A DNA stretch of 35,673 nucleotides, taken from Gemmataceae bacterium. Its GTDB lineage: Bacteria > Planctomycetota > Planctomycetia > Gemmatales > Gemmataceae. The notes beneath the pieces are model-generated. The model saw nothing but the letters and a program-made list of their open reading frames with translations, was not told the DNA's origin and made no database searches. Shown piece by piece: positions 10,531 to 17,115 of this stretch. The first letter of the stretch is position 1, and each line of letters opens with the position of its first letter. The translations under genes and the position numbers were made by a program. The DNA lies in NCBI GenBank assembly GCA_022614915.1, contig JAKEHV010000515.1:1-35673 (forward strand), in the 5' to 3' direction.

Positions 10531-10559
10531 TGTCTACATGCGCAAATAAGCGCTGTCAA
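10531..10559 (-). promoter_or_regulatory. Candidate promoter/operator of the antitoxin-like gene
   Basis: On the minus strand TTGACA (10554-10559, perfect -35) is separated by 17 bases from TAGACA (10531-10536, 3 of 6 for -10). The spacer holds the inverted repeat GCGC-TTATTT-GCGC (10540-10553), a plausible operator for the ribbon-helix-helix protein encoded downstream. Confidence 0.5.
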
Positions 10560-10708
10560 TAGCGAACGTCATCCCTCGCACTGCGCGGCAGTCAGTTCAC
10601 CTCCCGCGATTGCGGAAATGTCAGGAAAAATGGCTTTCTTTTCGGCGCAAGCCGATTATACTTATCTCCGTTGCAATAAGGCATAATTCAACCACAGGAG
10701 GTTCCCAC

Positions 10709-11062
10709 ATGCGTTTCTTCGTTGCTGCCGCTTGCTTGCTTTTCGGTCTGACGGCGTTGTTCACGAATGCCGACGCCCAGGAAAAGGACAAGGAAAAGAA
10801 AGAGATCAAGCTCAAGGGCCTCATCTGCTGCCCGAAGTGCGAGCTGGGCGAATCGAAGACCTGCGCCACGCTCATCGTCGTCGAGAAGAAGGACAAGAAG
10901 AAAGTGCAGTTCCATTTCGACGAAGCTTCCAACAAGAAGTACCACAGCCAGATCTGCACGGAGGCCAAGAAGGGCACGCTCACCGCAACCGTGAAGTACG
11001 AAGGCGAGGGCGACAAAAAGAAAGCCATCATCGCCGTCAAGGAATTGAAATTTGACGAGTGA
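10709..11062 (+). CDS. Small secreted Cys-containing protein (DUF6370-like)
   Basis: A 117-residue protein starting at an ATG with the strong ribosome binding site ACAGGAGG 8 bases upstream; the open frame extends further 5' but without this signal. The N-terminus is a signal peptide (FFVAAACLLFGLTALFT, cleavage near ADAQ). The mature part is lysine-rich and contains CCPKCELGESKTCA followed by beta-rich sequence with KYHSQIC and EGDKKKAIIAVKEL. The spaced cysteines suggest metal binding or a disulfide-stabilised small beta fold. It resembles a planctomycete family I recall as DUF6370; no function is known. The gene is monocistronic, followed by a tandem repeat and a good terminator. Confidence 0.8.
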   Translation: MRFFVAAACLLFGLTALFTNADAQEKDKEKKEIKLKGLICCPKCELGESKTCATLIVVEKKDKKKVQFHFDEASNKKYHSQICTEAKKGTLTATVKYEGEGDKKKAIIAVKELKFDE

Positions 11063-11106
11063 CGTATCGCGCGTTTACGTTTCGCGCTTACAGCGTCCCC
11101 CGATTC

Positions 11107-11139
11107 ATCGCTTCGCGTTCGAATCGAGCGCGAAGCGAT
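11107..11139. repeat. Hairpin leading into the 19-bp tandem repeat
   Basis: ATCGCTTCGCG (11107-11117) pairs perfectly with CGCGAAGCGAT (11129-11139). The second arm is part of the first 19-bp repeat unit, so any one of the first three units could pair with the upstream arm. Confidence 0.7.
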
Positions 11140-11197
11140 AAATCGAGCGCGAAGCGATAAATCGAGCGCGAAGCGATAAATCGAGCGCGAAACGATG
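11122..11197. repeat. Four tandem copies of a 19-bp unit
   Basis: The unit AATCGAGCGCGAAGCGATA occurs three times exactly (11122-11140, 11141-11159, 11160-11178) and a fourth time with two changes (11179-11197). It lies between the small secreted protein gene and its terminator. Confidence 0.95.
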
Positions 11198-11207
11198 AAG
11201 CACACGA

Positions 11208-11235
11208 ACGCCGCCTCTTGCCGGGCGGCGTTTTT
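11208..11235 (+). terminator. Rho-independent terminator after the small secreted protein gene
   Basis: Perfect 8-bp stem ACGCCGCC/GGCGGCGT with an 8-base loop, followed by TTTTTC. It separates the small secreted protein gene from ispH, whose start is about 30 bases further on. Confidence 0.85.
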
Positions 11236-11262
11236 CTTTGGCCTGGCCCATAGAATAAGCGC

Positions 11263-12195
11263 ATGCGAATCATTCTCGCAAATCCGCGCGGCTTTTGCGC
11301 CGGCGTCAACATGGCCATCGAAAGCCTCGAACAGGCCTTGACGCTCTTCGGCACGCCGCTGTACGTCTATCACGAAATCGTGCACAATCGCCACGTGGTC
11401 GAGCGCTTCCGCGACCGCGGCGTGGTCTTTGTCGATCGCATCGAAGATATCCCGCGCGGCGCCAATGTCCTTTATAGCGCGCACGGAGTCGCCCCGGCCA
11501 TCCGCGCCGCATCGCAGGAACGTAATCTCCGGGCCATCGACGCCACCTGTCCCCTGGTCACCAAGGTGCATCTGGAAGCCGTGCGCTTCGCCAAGGAGGG
11601 CTACACCATCTTTCTCATTGGCCACGAAGGCCACGATGAGGTGCTCGGCACGCTGGGCGAAGCGCCCCAGTGCATCCGGCTCGTGCAGGACGAGAAAGAA
11701 GTCGCGGCCATGGATTTGCCTAGCGACGCCAAAGTCGCCTACTTGACGCAGACGACTCTGAGCGTGGACGATGCCGAGATCATCATTTCCGCCTTACGCA
11801 GGCGCTTTCCGCACATCGTCGGCCCGTCGCGCGACGACATTTGTTACGCCACGCAGAACCGGCAAGAAGCGGTTAAGGAGCTGGTTCCCGAATCGGACGT
11901 GGTACTGGTTTTGGGCAGCAGGAACAGCTCGAACAGTTTGCGACTGGCGGAAATTGCGCAGAGCTGCGGCAAGCCGGCGTATCTCATCGACGAGGCACGC
12001 GAAATCGAGCCGCGCTGGTTCGGGGAAAACGACACCGTGCTCATCACTGCCGGCGCCAGCGCGCCGGAAGACGTGGTCCAGGAGTGCGTGACGTTCTTGC
12101 AAAATCACTTCGGCGCGACGGTCCAGAGCCGCACCGTCCGCGAAGAGCACGTCAGTTTCCCTTTGCCGCGGGAGTTGCGCGTCTTGGCGTCGTAG
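11263..12195 (+). CDS. ispH: 4-hydroxy-3-methylbut-2-enyl diphosphate reductase
   Basis: IspH (LytB) catalyses the last step of the MEP isoprenoid pathway, reducing HMBPP to IPP and DMAPP with an oxygen-sensitive iron-sulfur cluster. The 310-residue length is typical. The three cluster cysteines are Cys12 (GFCAGV), Cys96 (DATCPLVTKVH) and Cys194 (ICYATQNRQ), matching Cys12, Cys96 and Cys197 in E. coli. The catalytic Glu126 lies in GHEGHDEV, and TQTTLS and SRNSSNS are the usual substrate-binding segments. The protein begins at MRIILANPRGFCAGV, so the start is not in doubt. It is monocistronic between two terminators. The nearness of the start to the preceding terminator leaves little room for its own promoter. 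Confidence 0.97.
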   Translation: MRIILANPRGFCAGVNMAIESLEQALTLFGTPLYVYHEIVHNRHVVERFRDRGVVFVDRIEDIPRGANVLYSAHGVAPAIRAASQERNLRAIDATCPLVTKVHLEAVRFAKEGYTIFLIGHEGHDEVLGTLGEAPQCIRLVQDEKEVAAMDLPSDAKVAYLTQTTLSVDDAEIIISALRRRFPHIVGPSRDDICYATQNRQEAVKELVPESDVVLVLGSRNSSNSLRLAEIAQSCGKPAYLIDEAREIEPRWFGENDTVLITAGASAPEDVVQECVTFLQNHFGATVQSRTVREEHVSFPLPRELRVLAS

Positions 12196-12207
12196 TTGGA
12201 AACAAAA

Positions 12208-12240
12208 AACCCCCGGCGATTCTTCGCCGAGGGTTGTTGT
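12208..12240. terminator. Bidirectional terminator between ispH and the small minus-strand gene
   Basis: AACCCCCGGCGA (12208-12219) pairs with TCGCCGAGGGTT (12224-12235), one mismatch, 4-base loop. It is followed by TTGTTTT on the plus side and preceded by AACAAAAAAC, giving a T-run for the minus strand, so it can serve both convergent genes. Confidence 0.8.
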
Positions 12241-12260
12241 TTTCGCGTTTTCGAACACCG

Positions 12261-12461
12261 TCAGACAGCCACTTCGCACAAAGGCGGCCATTCCTTGTCG
12301 AGGCCTTCTTCCTCGATTTGCTTGAGCTGGTTTTCAGTGATTTCGTATTTTTCCGTGATCGCTTCGTAGGACTTACGCACGTTTTGGCCCGAATCCTGCG
12401 TGGCGACCAAATCCTGGAAGATTTCTTTGCGTTGCGGTATGGTAAGACGCTTACTGGCCAT
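12261..12461 (-). CDS. Small conserved helical protein of unknown function
   Basis: A 66-residue protein. The ATG at 12461 has GGGAGG five bases upstream; the GTG two codons earlier overlaps that ribosome binding site and is less likely. The sequence is predicted to be mainly helical: LTIPQRKEIFQDLVATQDSG, a second helix VRKSYEAITEKYEIT and then ENQLKQIEEEGLDKEWPP. The pattern (helix, ITENQLKQIEEEG) is reminiscent of a small DNA-binding or regulator fold, and I recall similar short proteins in planctomycetes, but there is no assigned function. Monocistronic, terminated by the shared hairpin with ispH. Confidence 0.75.
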   Translation of the reverse strand: MASKRLTIPQRKEIFQDLVATQDSGQNVRKSYEAITEKYEITENQLKQIEEEGLDKEWPPLCEVAV

Positions 12462-12707
12462 AGCCACCTCCCAATTTCGGTCTTTAGTTCAGTATACTCA
12501 CGGCCTGCGCAGGGGTCGCGAGAATTCCGAGAATTTCCCTGTTTTCCCCTGACGCAAAGGTTACCCGACTGGTTCTGGTTGCCCGATTGTCTTTCGCGCA
12601 ACTCTCGGCACAGTCGATGTTTCCGGCTTCCTCGGAAAAACCGGCAGTCTCAGGCGTTCCTTACTATAAAGACGACATTGCTCCACCCTGGTTCGAGGAT
12701 TTTCACC

Positions 12708-14078
12708 ATGCGTCGTCTTCTTCCTTTGTGTATTTCGCTCGCTGTTTTCATGCATTTTTCGCTGCCGCCGGGCAACGTGGGGCAGGCCGCCGGCCCGCCA
12801 CCTCAAACGTCGAAGCAAGATTGGTCCAAAGCAGCGACGCTTGTCCGTGAAAAGATCGACGCGGAAATCGAATCGTTGCAAGCGCTCTACCAGCACCTGC
12901 ATGCCAATCCCGAATTGGCCTTTGAGGAATTCAAGACTTCGGCGCGGATGGCCAAGGAATTGACAGCGCTCGGTTTTCAGGTGACCGGCAATATCGGCGG
13001 CCTGGGCGTTGTCGGTGTCCTGAAGAACGGCGCCGGCCCAACCATCCTCGTGCGCACCGACATGGACGCCCTGCCCGTCACGGAAAAAACCGGCCTCCCT
13101 TACGCCAGCAAACTACGCACGCGCGATAAGGAAGGCAACGACGTCGGCGTCATGCACGCCTGCGGCCACGACATGCACATGACCTGCTGGGTCGGCGCGG
13201 CCCGCGTGCTCACTCAATTGAAAGACCGCTGGCAAGGTACGCTGGTATTCATCGCCCAGCCGGCGGAGGAAGTCGGCGGCGGCGCCCGGCGCATGCTCGA
13301 AGACGGCCTCTTCAAGCGTTTCCCGCGCCCCGACTTTTGCCTGGCTCTCCACTGTGATTCAAAAACGCCCCACGGACATGTCGCCTATAACGAGGGCCTC
13401 TTGCTCGCCAACGTGGACACCATCGATATCACCGTGCGCGGCAAAGGCGGCCACGGCTCGGCCCCGCACACCACTATCGATCCCATCGTGCTCGCAGCCC
13501 GCATCATCCTCGACCTGCAGACCATCGTCAGCCGCGAAGTGGATCCCACCGACGCCGCCGTGGTGACCGTTGGTTCCATTCACGGCGGCACCAAGCATAA
13601 CATCATCCCCGCCGAGGTGAAACTGCAGCTCACCGTGCGCACGCTCAAGGACAGCGTTCGCAAACACGTGCTGGAAGCCATCGTCCGTTTGGCGAAGGCG
13701 GCGGCGGAAGGCGCGCGCGCTCCGGAGCCGACGGTTCGAATAGAGGTCGACGACTTTACTCCTGCGGTCTTCAACAACGCGGAATTGGCCAAGAAAACCA
13801 CGGGGGTGTTTCGGCAGGTTTTGGGCGAGGGCAAAGTGCACAACATCGGTCCGATCATGGGTGGCGAAGACTTCGGCCGCTATGGCCGGGAGGGCGTGCC
13901 GATCTTCCTTTACTTTTTGGGAACGATGAAGCCGGAGCAAGTTAAAGCAGCCAAAGAAGGCGGGCCGCCGCTGCCGTCGTTGCACTCGGACTTTTATTAT
14001 CCGGAAATGACACCGTCGATCCGCAGCGGCGTCTTAATGATGAGCCTGGCGGTGCTGAATCTGGCGGGGAAGGATTAG
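12708..14078 (+). CDS. Exported M20-family amidohydrolase/peptidase
   Basis: A 456-residue zinc-dependent hydrolase of the M20 amidohydrolase group (IAA-amino-acid, hippurate and N-acyl-amino-acid hydrolases). The start at 12708 follows CGAGGATTTTCACC and gives a signal peptide (residues 1-28); the open frame upstream is not gene-like. The metal site is complete: HACGHD with Cys152 and His154, PAEE with Glu187 and Glu188, His215 in LALHCD and His426 in LHSDFYYPE. GGHGSAPH and GGEDFGRY are family hallmarks. The signal peptide points to hydrolysis of amide-linked amino acids outside the cytoplasm; the precise substrate cannot be read. It has no operon partner. Confidence 0.93.
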   Translation: MRRLLPLCISLAVFMHFSLPPGNVGQAAGPPPQTSKQDWSKAATLVREKIDAEIESLQALYQHLHANPELAFEEFKTSARMAKELTALGFQVTGNIGGLGVVGVLKNGAGPTILVRTDMDALPVTEKTGLPYASKLRTRDKEGNDVGVMHACGHDMHMTCWVGAARVLTQLKDRWQGTLVFIAQPAEEVGGGARRMLEDGLFKRFPRPDFCLALHCDSKTPHGHVAYNEGLLLANVDTIDITVRGKGGHGSAPHTTIDPIVLAARIILDLQTIVSREVDPTDAAVVTVGSIHGGTKHNIIPAEVKLQLTVRTLKDSVRKHVLEAIVRLAKAAAEGARAPEPTVRIEVDDFTPAVFNNAELAKKTTGVFRQVLGEGKVHNIGPIMGGEDFGRYGREGVPIFLYFLGTMKPEQVKAAKEGGPPLPSLHSDFYYPEMTPSIRSGVLMMSLAVLNLAGKD

Positions 14079-14154
14079 AGGAATCGGAATGCAACTTGAA
14101 AAAGCAGCATGATTAAGGCCGACTCGAACAACAGCGACACAAAGGTGTTTTCTG

Positions 14155-14183
14155 TTGAAATGTCCAAAGACTGAGCATAGAAC
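14155..14183 (+). promoter_or_regulatory. Candidate promoter of the transglutaminase/RHS-tip cluster
   Basis: TTGAAA (5 of 6), 17-bp spacer, TAGAAC (4 of 6). It lies about 50 bases upstream of the ATG at 14237. Found by eye. Confidence 0.4.
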
Positions 14184-14236
14184 TCATGCAGGACTGAATC
14201 GCGCGAGTATCGCCCGCTGACGAAAGGTAGTCGCAG

Positions 14237-15052
14237 ATGCTCGCTTGGCAAGAACTCGTCGAAGCGACAGATGCGGAGCTTGCGACGCGCGATATCGCCG
14301 AAACCCATCTCGCTTGCGCGGTCGGGTTGCCAGGCGCTGAAGGCCTTGACATTCCCGGCTGTCTTCGCGGTGTCGACTCCTTCGCGCTCCAAGTGGACCG
14401 CACGACAAACAGGTTGATGCCAAACTTCCGTCATCATCCCGAGCGCTTCAAAAGCTCGGAAGCCATCTTTCGAATGCTGTGCTTGGTGACGGTTTTGCAG
14501 CGTGATCTCGGCGTCTATGGCGATGAAAAGCTCAACGGCGATAACCCAGACTGCTCCAATTCACAGGATCTTTTCCTTCATGGCATCCTCGATCGAAAAG
14601 GCGGCAGCTGTTCATCATTGCCCGTACTTTACACGGCAGTCGCAAGGCGATTGGGATACCCTCTCACGCTGGTCCAGACCGCTCATCACCTTTTTGCGCG
14701 CTGGGACGGTTGCGAACGATTCAATGTCGAGTGTACCGTTCCGGGCTTGGACACTCCGCCGGACGAGTACTACCTTACCTGGCCCGCGCTCGTTGTTCCG
14801 GAGGAAGCGCAGGCCGGTTCCTGGTTCCAATCGATGTCGCCCCGTCAGGAGTTGGCAGGCTTCTTAATTCAGCGCGCGTATTGTCTCCTCCACAACAATC
14901 GCCACAAAGAAGCCGTGGAATCCTGCATTGGCGCTCGCGTGGCAGCACCTGAAAACAAGTTGCACGAGCGCACAACTGAGCGGCTGATGCTGGCCTGGCA
15001 GGCCAAGCTACGGCCTTTGCTGCCCCCCGCGTTTTCCGAAGCTATTGATTGA
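14237..15052 (+). CDS. Transglutaminase-like (SirB1-type) domain protein
   Basis: A 271-residue protein with a papain-like transglutaminase-family core. The catalytic Cys is Cys125 in GGSCSSLPVLY, the His is His150 or His151 in QTAHHLFARWD, and the acid is probably Asp157. RKGGSCSSLPVLYTAVARR is the usual helix carrying the nucleophile in SirB1-like proteins. No signal peptide is visible, so it should be cytoplasmic, unless secreted otherwise. The C-terminal part (QRAYCLLHNNRHKEAVE) looks like a TPR unit, as in other SirB1-like proteins. The start has GAAAGG upstream. It is the first gene of a co-directional cluster ending with the RHS tip and its neighbour, and its stop codon overlaps the next small ORF. 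Confidence 0.8.
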   Translation: MLAWQELVEATDAELATRDIAETHLACAVGLPGAEGLDIPGCLRGVDSFALQVDRTTNRLMPNFRHHPERFKSSEAIFRMLCLVTVLQRDLGVYGDEKLNGDNPDCSNSQDLFLHGILDRKGGSCSSLPVLYTAVARRLGYPLTLVQTAHHLFARWDGCERFNVECTVPGLDTPPDEYYLTWPALVVPEEAQAGSWFQSMSPRQELAGFLIQRAYCLLHNNRHKEAVESCIGARVAAPENKLHERTTERLMLAWQAKLRPLLPPAFSEAID

Positions 15053-15275
15053 TAGGTCGGCGCCGCGCCGTTTTCCAAGCAGGATTCCGCATGAAATTGA
15101 GCTTGATATCATCGGCCTTGAAACGCTGGAAACTCTTCTTGAAGACGACTTTCACGAGCGGACGTGGTGGAAAGACTTGCGTGAATGCGCCCACTACCGG
15201 CCGCCTCACGTTCCGACTGAGATTCGCGTTTCAACCGCTCCACGCCCACTGTTTCAGCAAAGGAGATGTCCATGA
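15045..15275 (+). CDS. Possible small protein coupled to the transglutaminase and RHS-tip genes
   Basis: A 76-residue frame beginning with TTG inside the last codons of the preceding gene and ending in TGA that overlaps the ATG of the RHS-tip gene (ATGA at 15272-15275). The sequence is not obviously noise: it has IELDIIGLETLETLLEDDF and HERTWWKDLRECAHY, acidic-amphipathic and Trp-rich, then a proline-rich end. I recall a similar pattern (helix, then HERTWW) in planctomycete hypothetical proteins, but cannot verify it. There is no other start codon, so it could instead be a frameshifted extension of the transglutaminase gene. Confidence 0.45.
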   Translation: MIDRSAPRRFPSRIPHEIELDIIGLETLETLLEDDFHERTWWKDLRECAHYRPPHVPTEIRVSTAPRPLFQQRRCP

Positions 15276-15811
15276 TCAACATCCAACGCTTGGGAAGCTG
15301 GATTTCGGAAGAAGGGGAGGTCATCGCCCCGGATCCGACAAACCTGTACCGATATGTGGGCAACAGTCCGACGAATTTCACCGACCCATCCGGACTCGCC
15401 GCGGTTCACGTTGAGCCCGTGATTTGCGCTGTGTCATCTGCTTCTCTCGGGCAGGCCACGCGCTTAACGCAAGAAATGGACCGGGACTTCGCAACTGCCG
15501 AAGGCGCTCGGCGCAGAATTCAGATGCACCGGGAAACGGCGCCATGGGTACTCGGAGTTCCTGCGGCGATTTATGGCGGCGTTATCGCGGGCGCATATGG
15601 CCCTAGCGTTGTCAGATGGATTGGGAGCCGACTACCATGGATCGGGGGAGGAACAGCGGCGGCGCAGATTGCGCGTTTGGAAGCACAAGCAGAGAGGTAT
15701 GCTGACGATATACTGGACGCAATAATAGCTGGCGATTTCGCAAGAATGAGGGGCTTGACTGCCGCTTTACGAGAACTTCTTGAACTAATTCGAGAACTGA
15801 GGGGATGGTAG
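15272..15811 (+). CDS. Free-standing RHS-repeat C-terminal tip (candidate toxin tip)
   Basis: A 179-residue protein starting at the ATG at 15272, which has AAAGGAG six bases upstream and overlaps the previous stop codon; the ATG at 15266 would lie too close to that site. Residues 1-42 are the end of an RHS core: LGSWISEE, then NLYRYVGNSPTNFTDPSGLA, the boundary where RHS proteins switch to variable toxin tips. The rest of the RHS barrel is missing, and the RYYDP segment usually seen just before is gone. The tip (about 137 residues) has a hydrophobic stretch at about residues 88-122 (WVLGVPAAIYGGVIAGAYG) and a helical end (ALRELLELIRELRGW). No nuclease or other toxin motif was recognised. It may be a silent tip cassette, a remnant or a translated orphan toxin. 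Confidence 0.75.
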   Translation: MINIQRLGSWISEEGEVIAPDPTNLYRYVGNSPTNFTDPSGLAAVHVEPVICAVSSASLGQATRLTQEMDRDFATAEGARRRIQMHRETAPWVLGVPAAIYGGVIAGAYGPSVVRWIGSRLPWIGGGTAAAQIARLEAQAERYADDILDAIIAGDFARMRGLTAALRELLELIRELRGW

Positions 15812-15943
15812 AACATCGAATACCATTGCAATGCTGGTTCATCATTGCTCAATGGAATTCAAAGCTCTTAAGACCGTGCAGAAAGACTCCGTCACATCGA
15901 TTCCATGAGTAGCAACTGGCTACAATCAGAAAAGGAGCGGACC

Positions 15944-16486
15944 GTGAATAGACAGGAGTTCGAGGAAACTAAAGCCTGGCTAGATAAACAGCTTGAGGAA
16001 ATGGGTAGCAAGGACGTTTCGCTAAACGACATTGTGGGCGAGAACTACGCGCGCGAGCTTGCTCGCATGACGGAGCGCGAAGCGATCGAGCACTTACGGT
16101 CGCTGGATGGCGAGCAGCTTCTACATGCCTATCTAGTCCTTGCAACGAGACCGGCTTATCCACTCCGGGCCTGTCATCCTGTGTTGGCCGAACCCTGTCT
16201 CAAGCTGATGGCGAGTTCGAATCGTTCGGATCGCATTTTGGGCGCCGGTGACATCGGACTCTGGCTTGAAGGAACACGCGATAAGCAAGCGTCGCGCGCG
16301 CTGGCGTCAATCGTGCGCGACCCGCAGGAGTCGGATGTGGTTCGGCATTACGCCTACCTTAGCCTACAATTAATCAACAACAAAGCATCGATTTTGGAGT
16401 GTTCGCGCCGACATAGAAGTCCTGGGCAATTGCCGCGATTCATTAATCAAGAAATTGACTGGGACCTCGTAGATAGCTTTTTGTGA
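15944..16486 (+). CDS. Helical protein downstream of the RHS tip; candidate immunity protein
   Basis: A 180-residue protein. The GTG at 15944 is chosen because AAAGGAG lies six bases upstream; an ATG at 15905 lacks such a site. The sequence is helical throughout. The last third (DRILGAGDIGLWLEG, then QASRALASIVRDP and VVRHYAYLSLQLI) resembles HEAT/Armadillo-type repeats, common in immunity proteins of polymorphic toxin systems. Position, 132 bases after the RHS tip and same strand, is the normal place for the cognate immunity gene. No characterised immunity family was recognised, so the role is inferred from context only. Confidence 0.65.
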   Translation: MNRQEFEETKAWLDKQLEEMGSKDVSLNDIVGENYARELARMTEREAIEHLRSLDGEQLLHAYLVLATRPAYPLRACHPVLAEPCLKLMASSNRSDRILGAGDIGLWLEGTRDKQASRALASIVRDPQESDVVRHYAYLSLQLINNKASILECSRRHRSPGQLPRFINQEIDWDLVDSFL

Positions 16487-16671
16487 AAGTATGTGGACGA
16501 CAAAGACTGCGATGACGCGTCAGGACTCTTTTGCAGATTCTCGACCCACGCCACTTGGCGTACGCGCTTAACCTGACGAATAGATTAGGGGTCCGCGCAA
16601 AAATAACTCAGTCAATTCGGCTGTCGTCGCGAAGCAATGGAAATTCCATTCTCCATGAATGGCCCAATGCC

Positions 16672-16959
16672 TTATCGGCGGTCGGGCCAACTGGTGCCGC
16701 TGAGCCACACGCGCGCTTTCGCCTGCACGAGATTGAGGAAGTTGCCGACCCTTAGGTACTTTTCCAGCAACGAAGTCTCGGCGCTTGAAAGTATCCCGCG
16801 GCGGTTTTTCTCAGCCAGCTCATTCAGCCTTTCTTTTGCAGCCGGGCTAAAACGCAATCGGAGAACAAGTTTGGCCAATTCCGAAGGAAAATCACCGAGC
16901 TCCGGGTCAATGATTTCCTTCAGGATGTCCGCTTCTGTAATCGCATTGGAGTCGCTCAA
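16672..16959 (-). CDS. Small conserved hypothetical protein
   Basis: A 95-residue protein starting with TTG. The body (FPSELAKLVLRLRFSPAAKERLNELAEKNRRG, written here in parts: residues 24-39 and 40-55) leads into LSSAETSLLEKYLRVGNFLN and LVQAKARVWL. This two-helix pattern with ELAxK...G.L...E...LE.YL.VG..L...QSKAR is one I know from short proteins in cyanobacteria and planctomycetes; it has no established function, though such genes often occur beside other small genes. The ribosome binding site is weak. It is convergent with the candidate immunity gene and divergent from the WD40 gene. The 185-base gap between 16487 and 16671 shows nothing. Confidence 0.6.
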   Translation of the reverse strand: MSDSNAITEADILKEIIDPELGDFPSELAKLVLRLRFSPAAKERLNELAEKNRRGILSSAETSLLEKYLRVGNFLNLVQAKARVWLSGTSWPDRR

Positions 16960-17016
16960 ATGGACATTCTACCAACGGTTCGAATTGAAAAGAAATGGCT
17001 TTTCCTGACCGCCCCC

Positions 17017-17044
17017 AAAGGAAACAATAGAAGTTGTTTCTTTT
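17017..17044. repeat. Inverted repeat upstream of the WD40 gene
   Basis: GAAACAA (17021-17027) and TTGTTTC (17034-17040) form a perfect 7-bp stem with a 6-base loop, extendable by A/T pairs on both sides and followed by TTTTTG. It could be a weak terminator or an operator in the leader. Confidence 0.4.
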
Positions 17045-17115
17045 TGCCCGGCTTTGTCGTCTTATTCAGTGTCCACGTCTTTTGCGGAAATGGATCACCC
17101 CCCAGAGGATCAGGC

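Noticed and set aside
10210..10560. Complete BrnT/BrnA toxin-antitoxin operon
   Set aside because: Only the antitoxin-like half is present; the upstream space holds no BrnT-sized gene.
11101..11235. Riboswitch upstream of ispH
   Set aside because: The structure is explained by a tandem repeat and a terminator belonging to the preceding gene; no conserved aptamer core was recognised.
12084..12707. Upstream extension of the M20 hydrolase frame
   Set aside because: It overlaps ispH and a terminator and is not protein-like; a ribosome binding site and signal peptide define the start at 12708.
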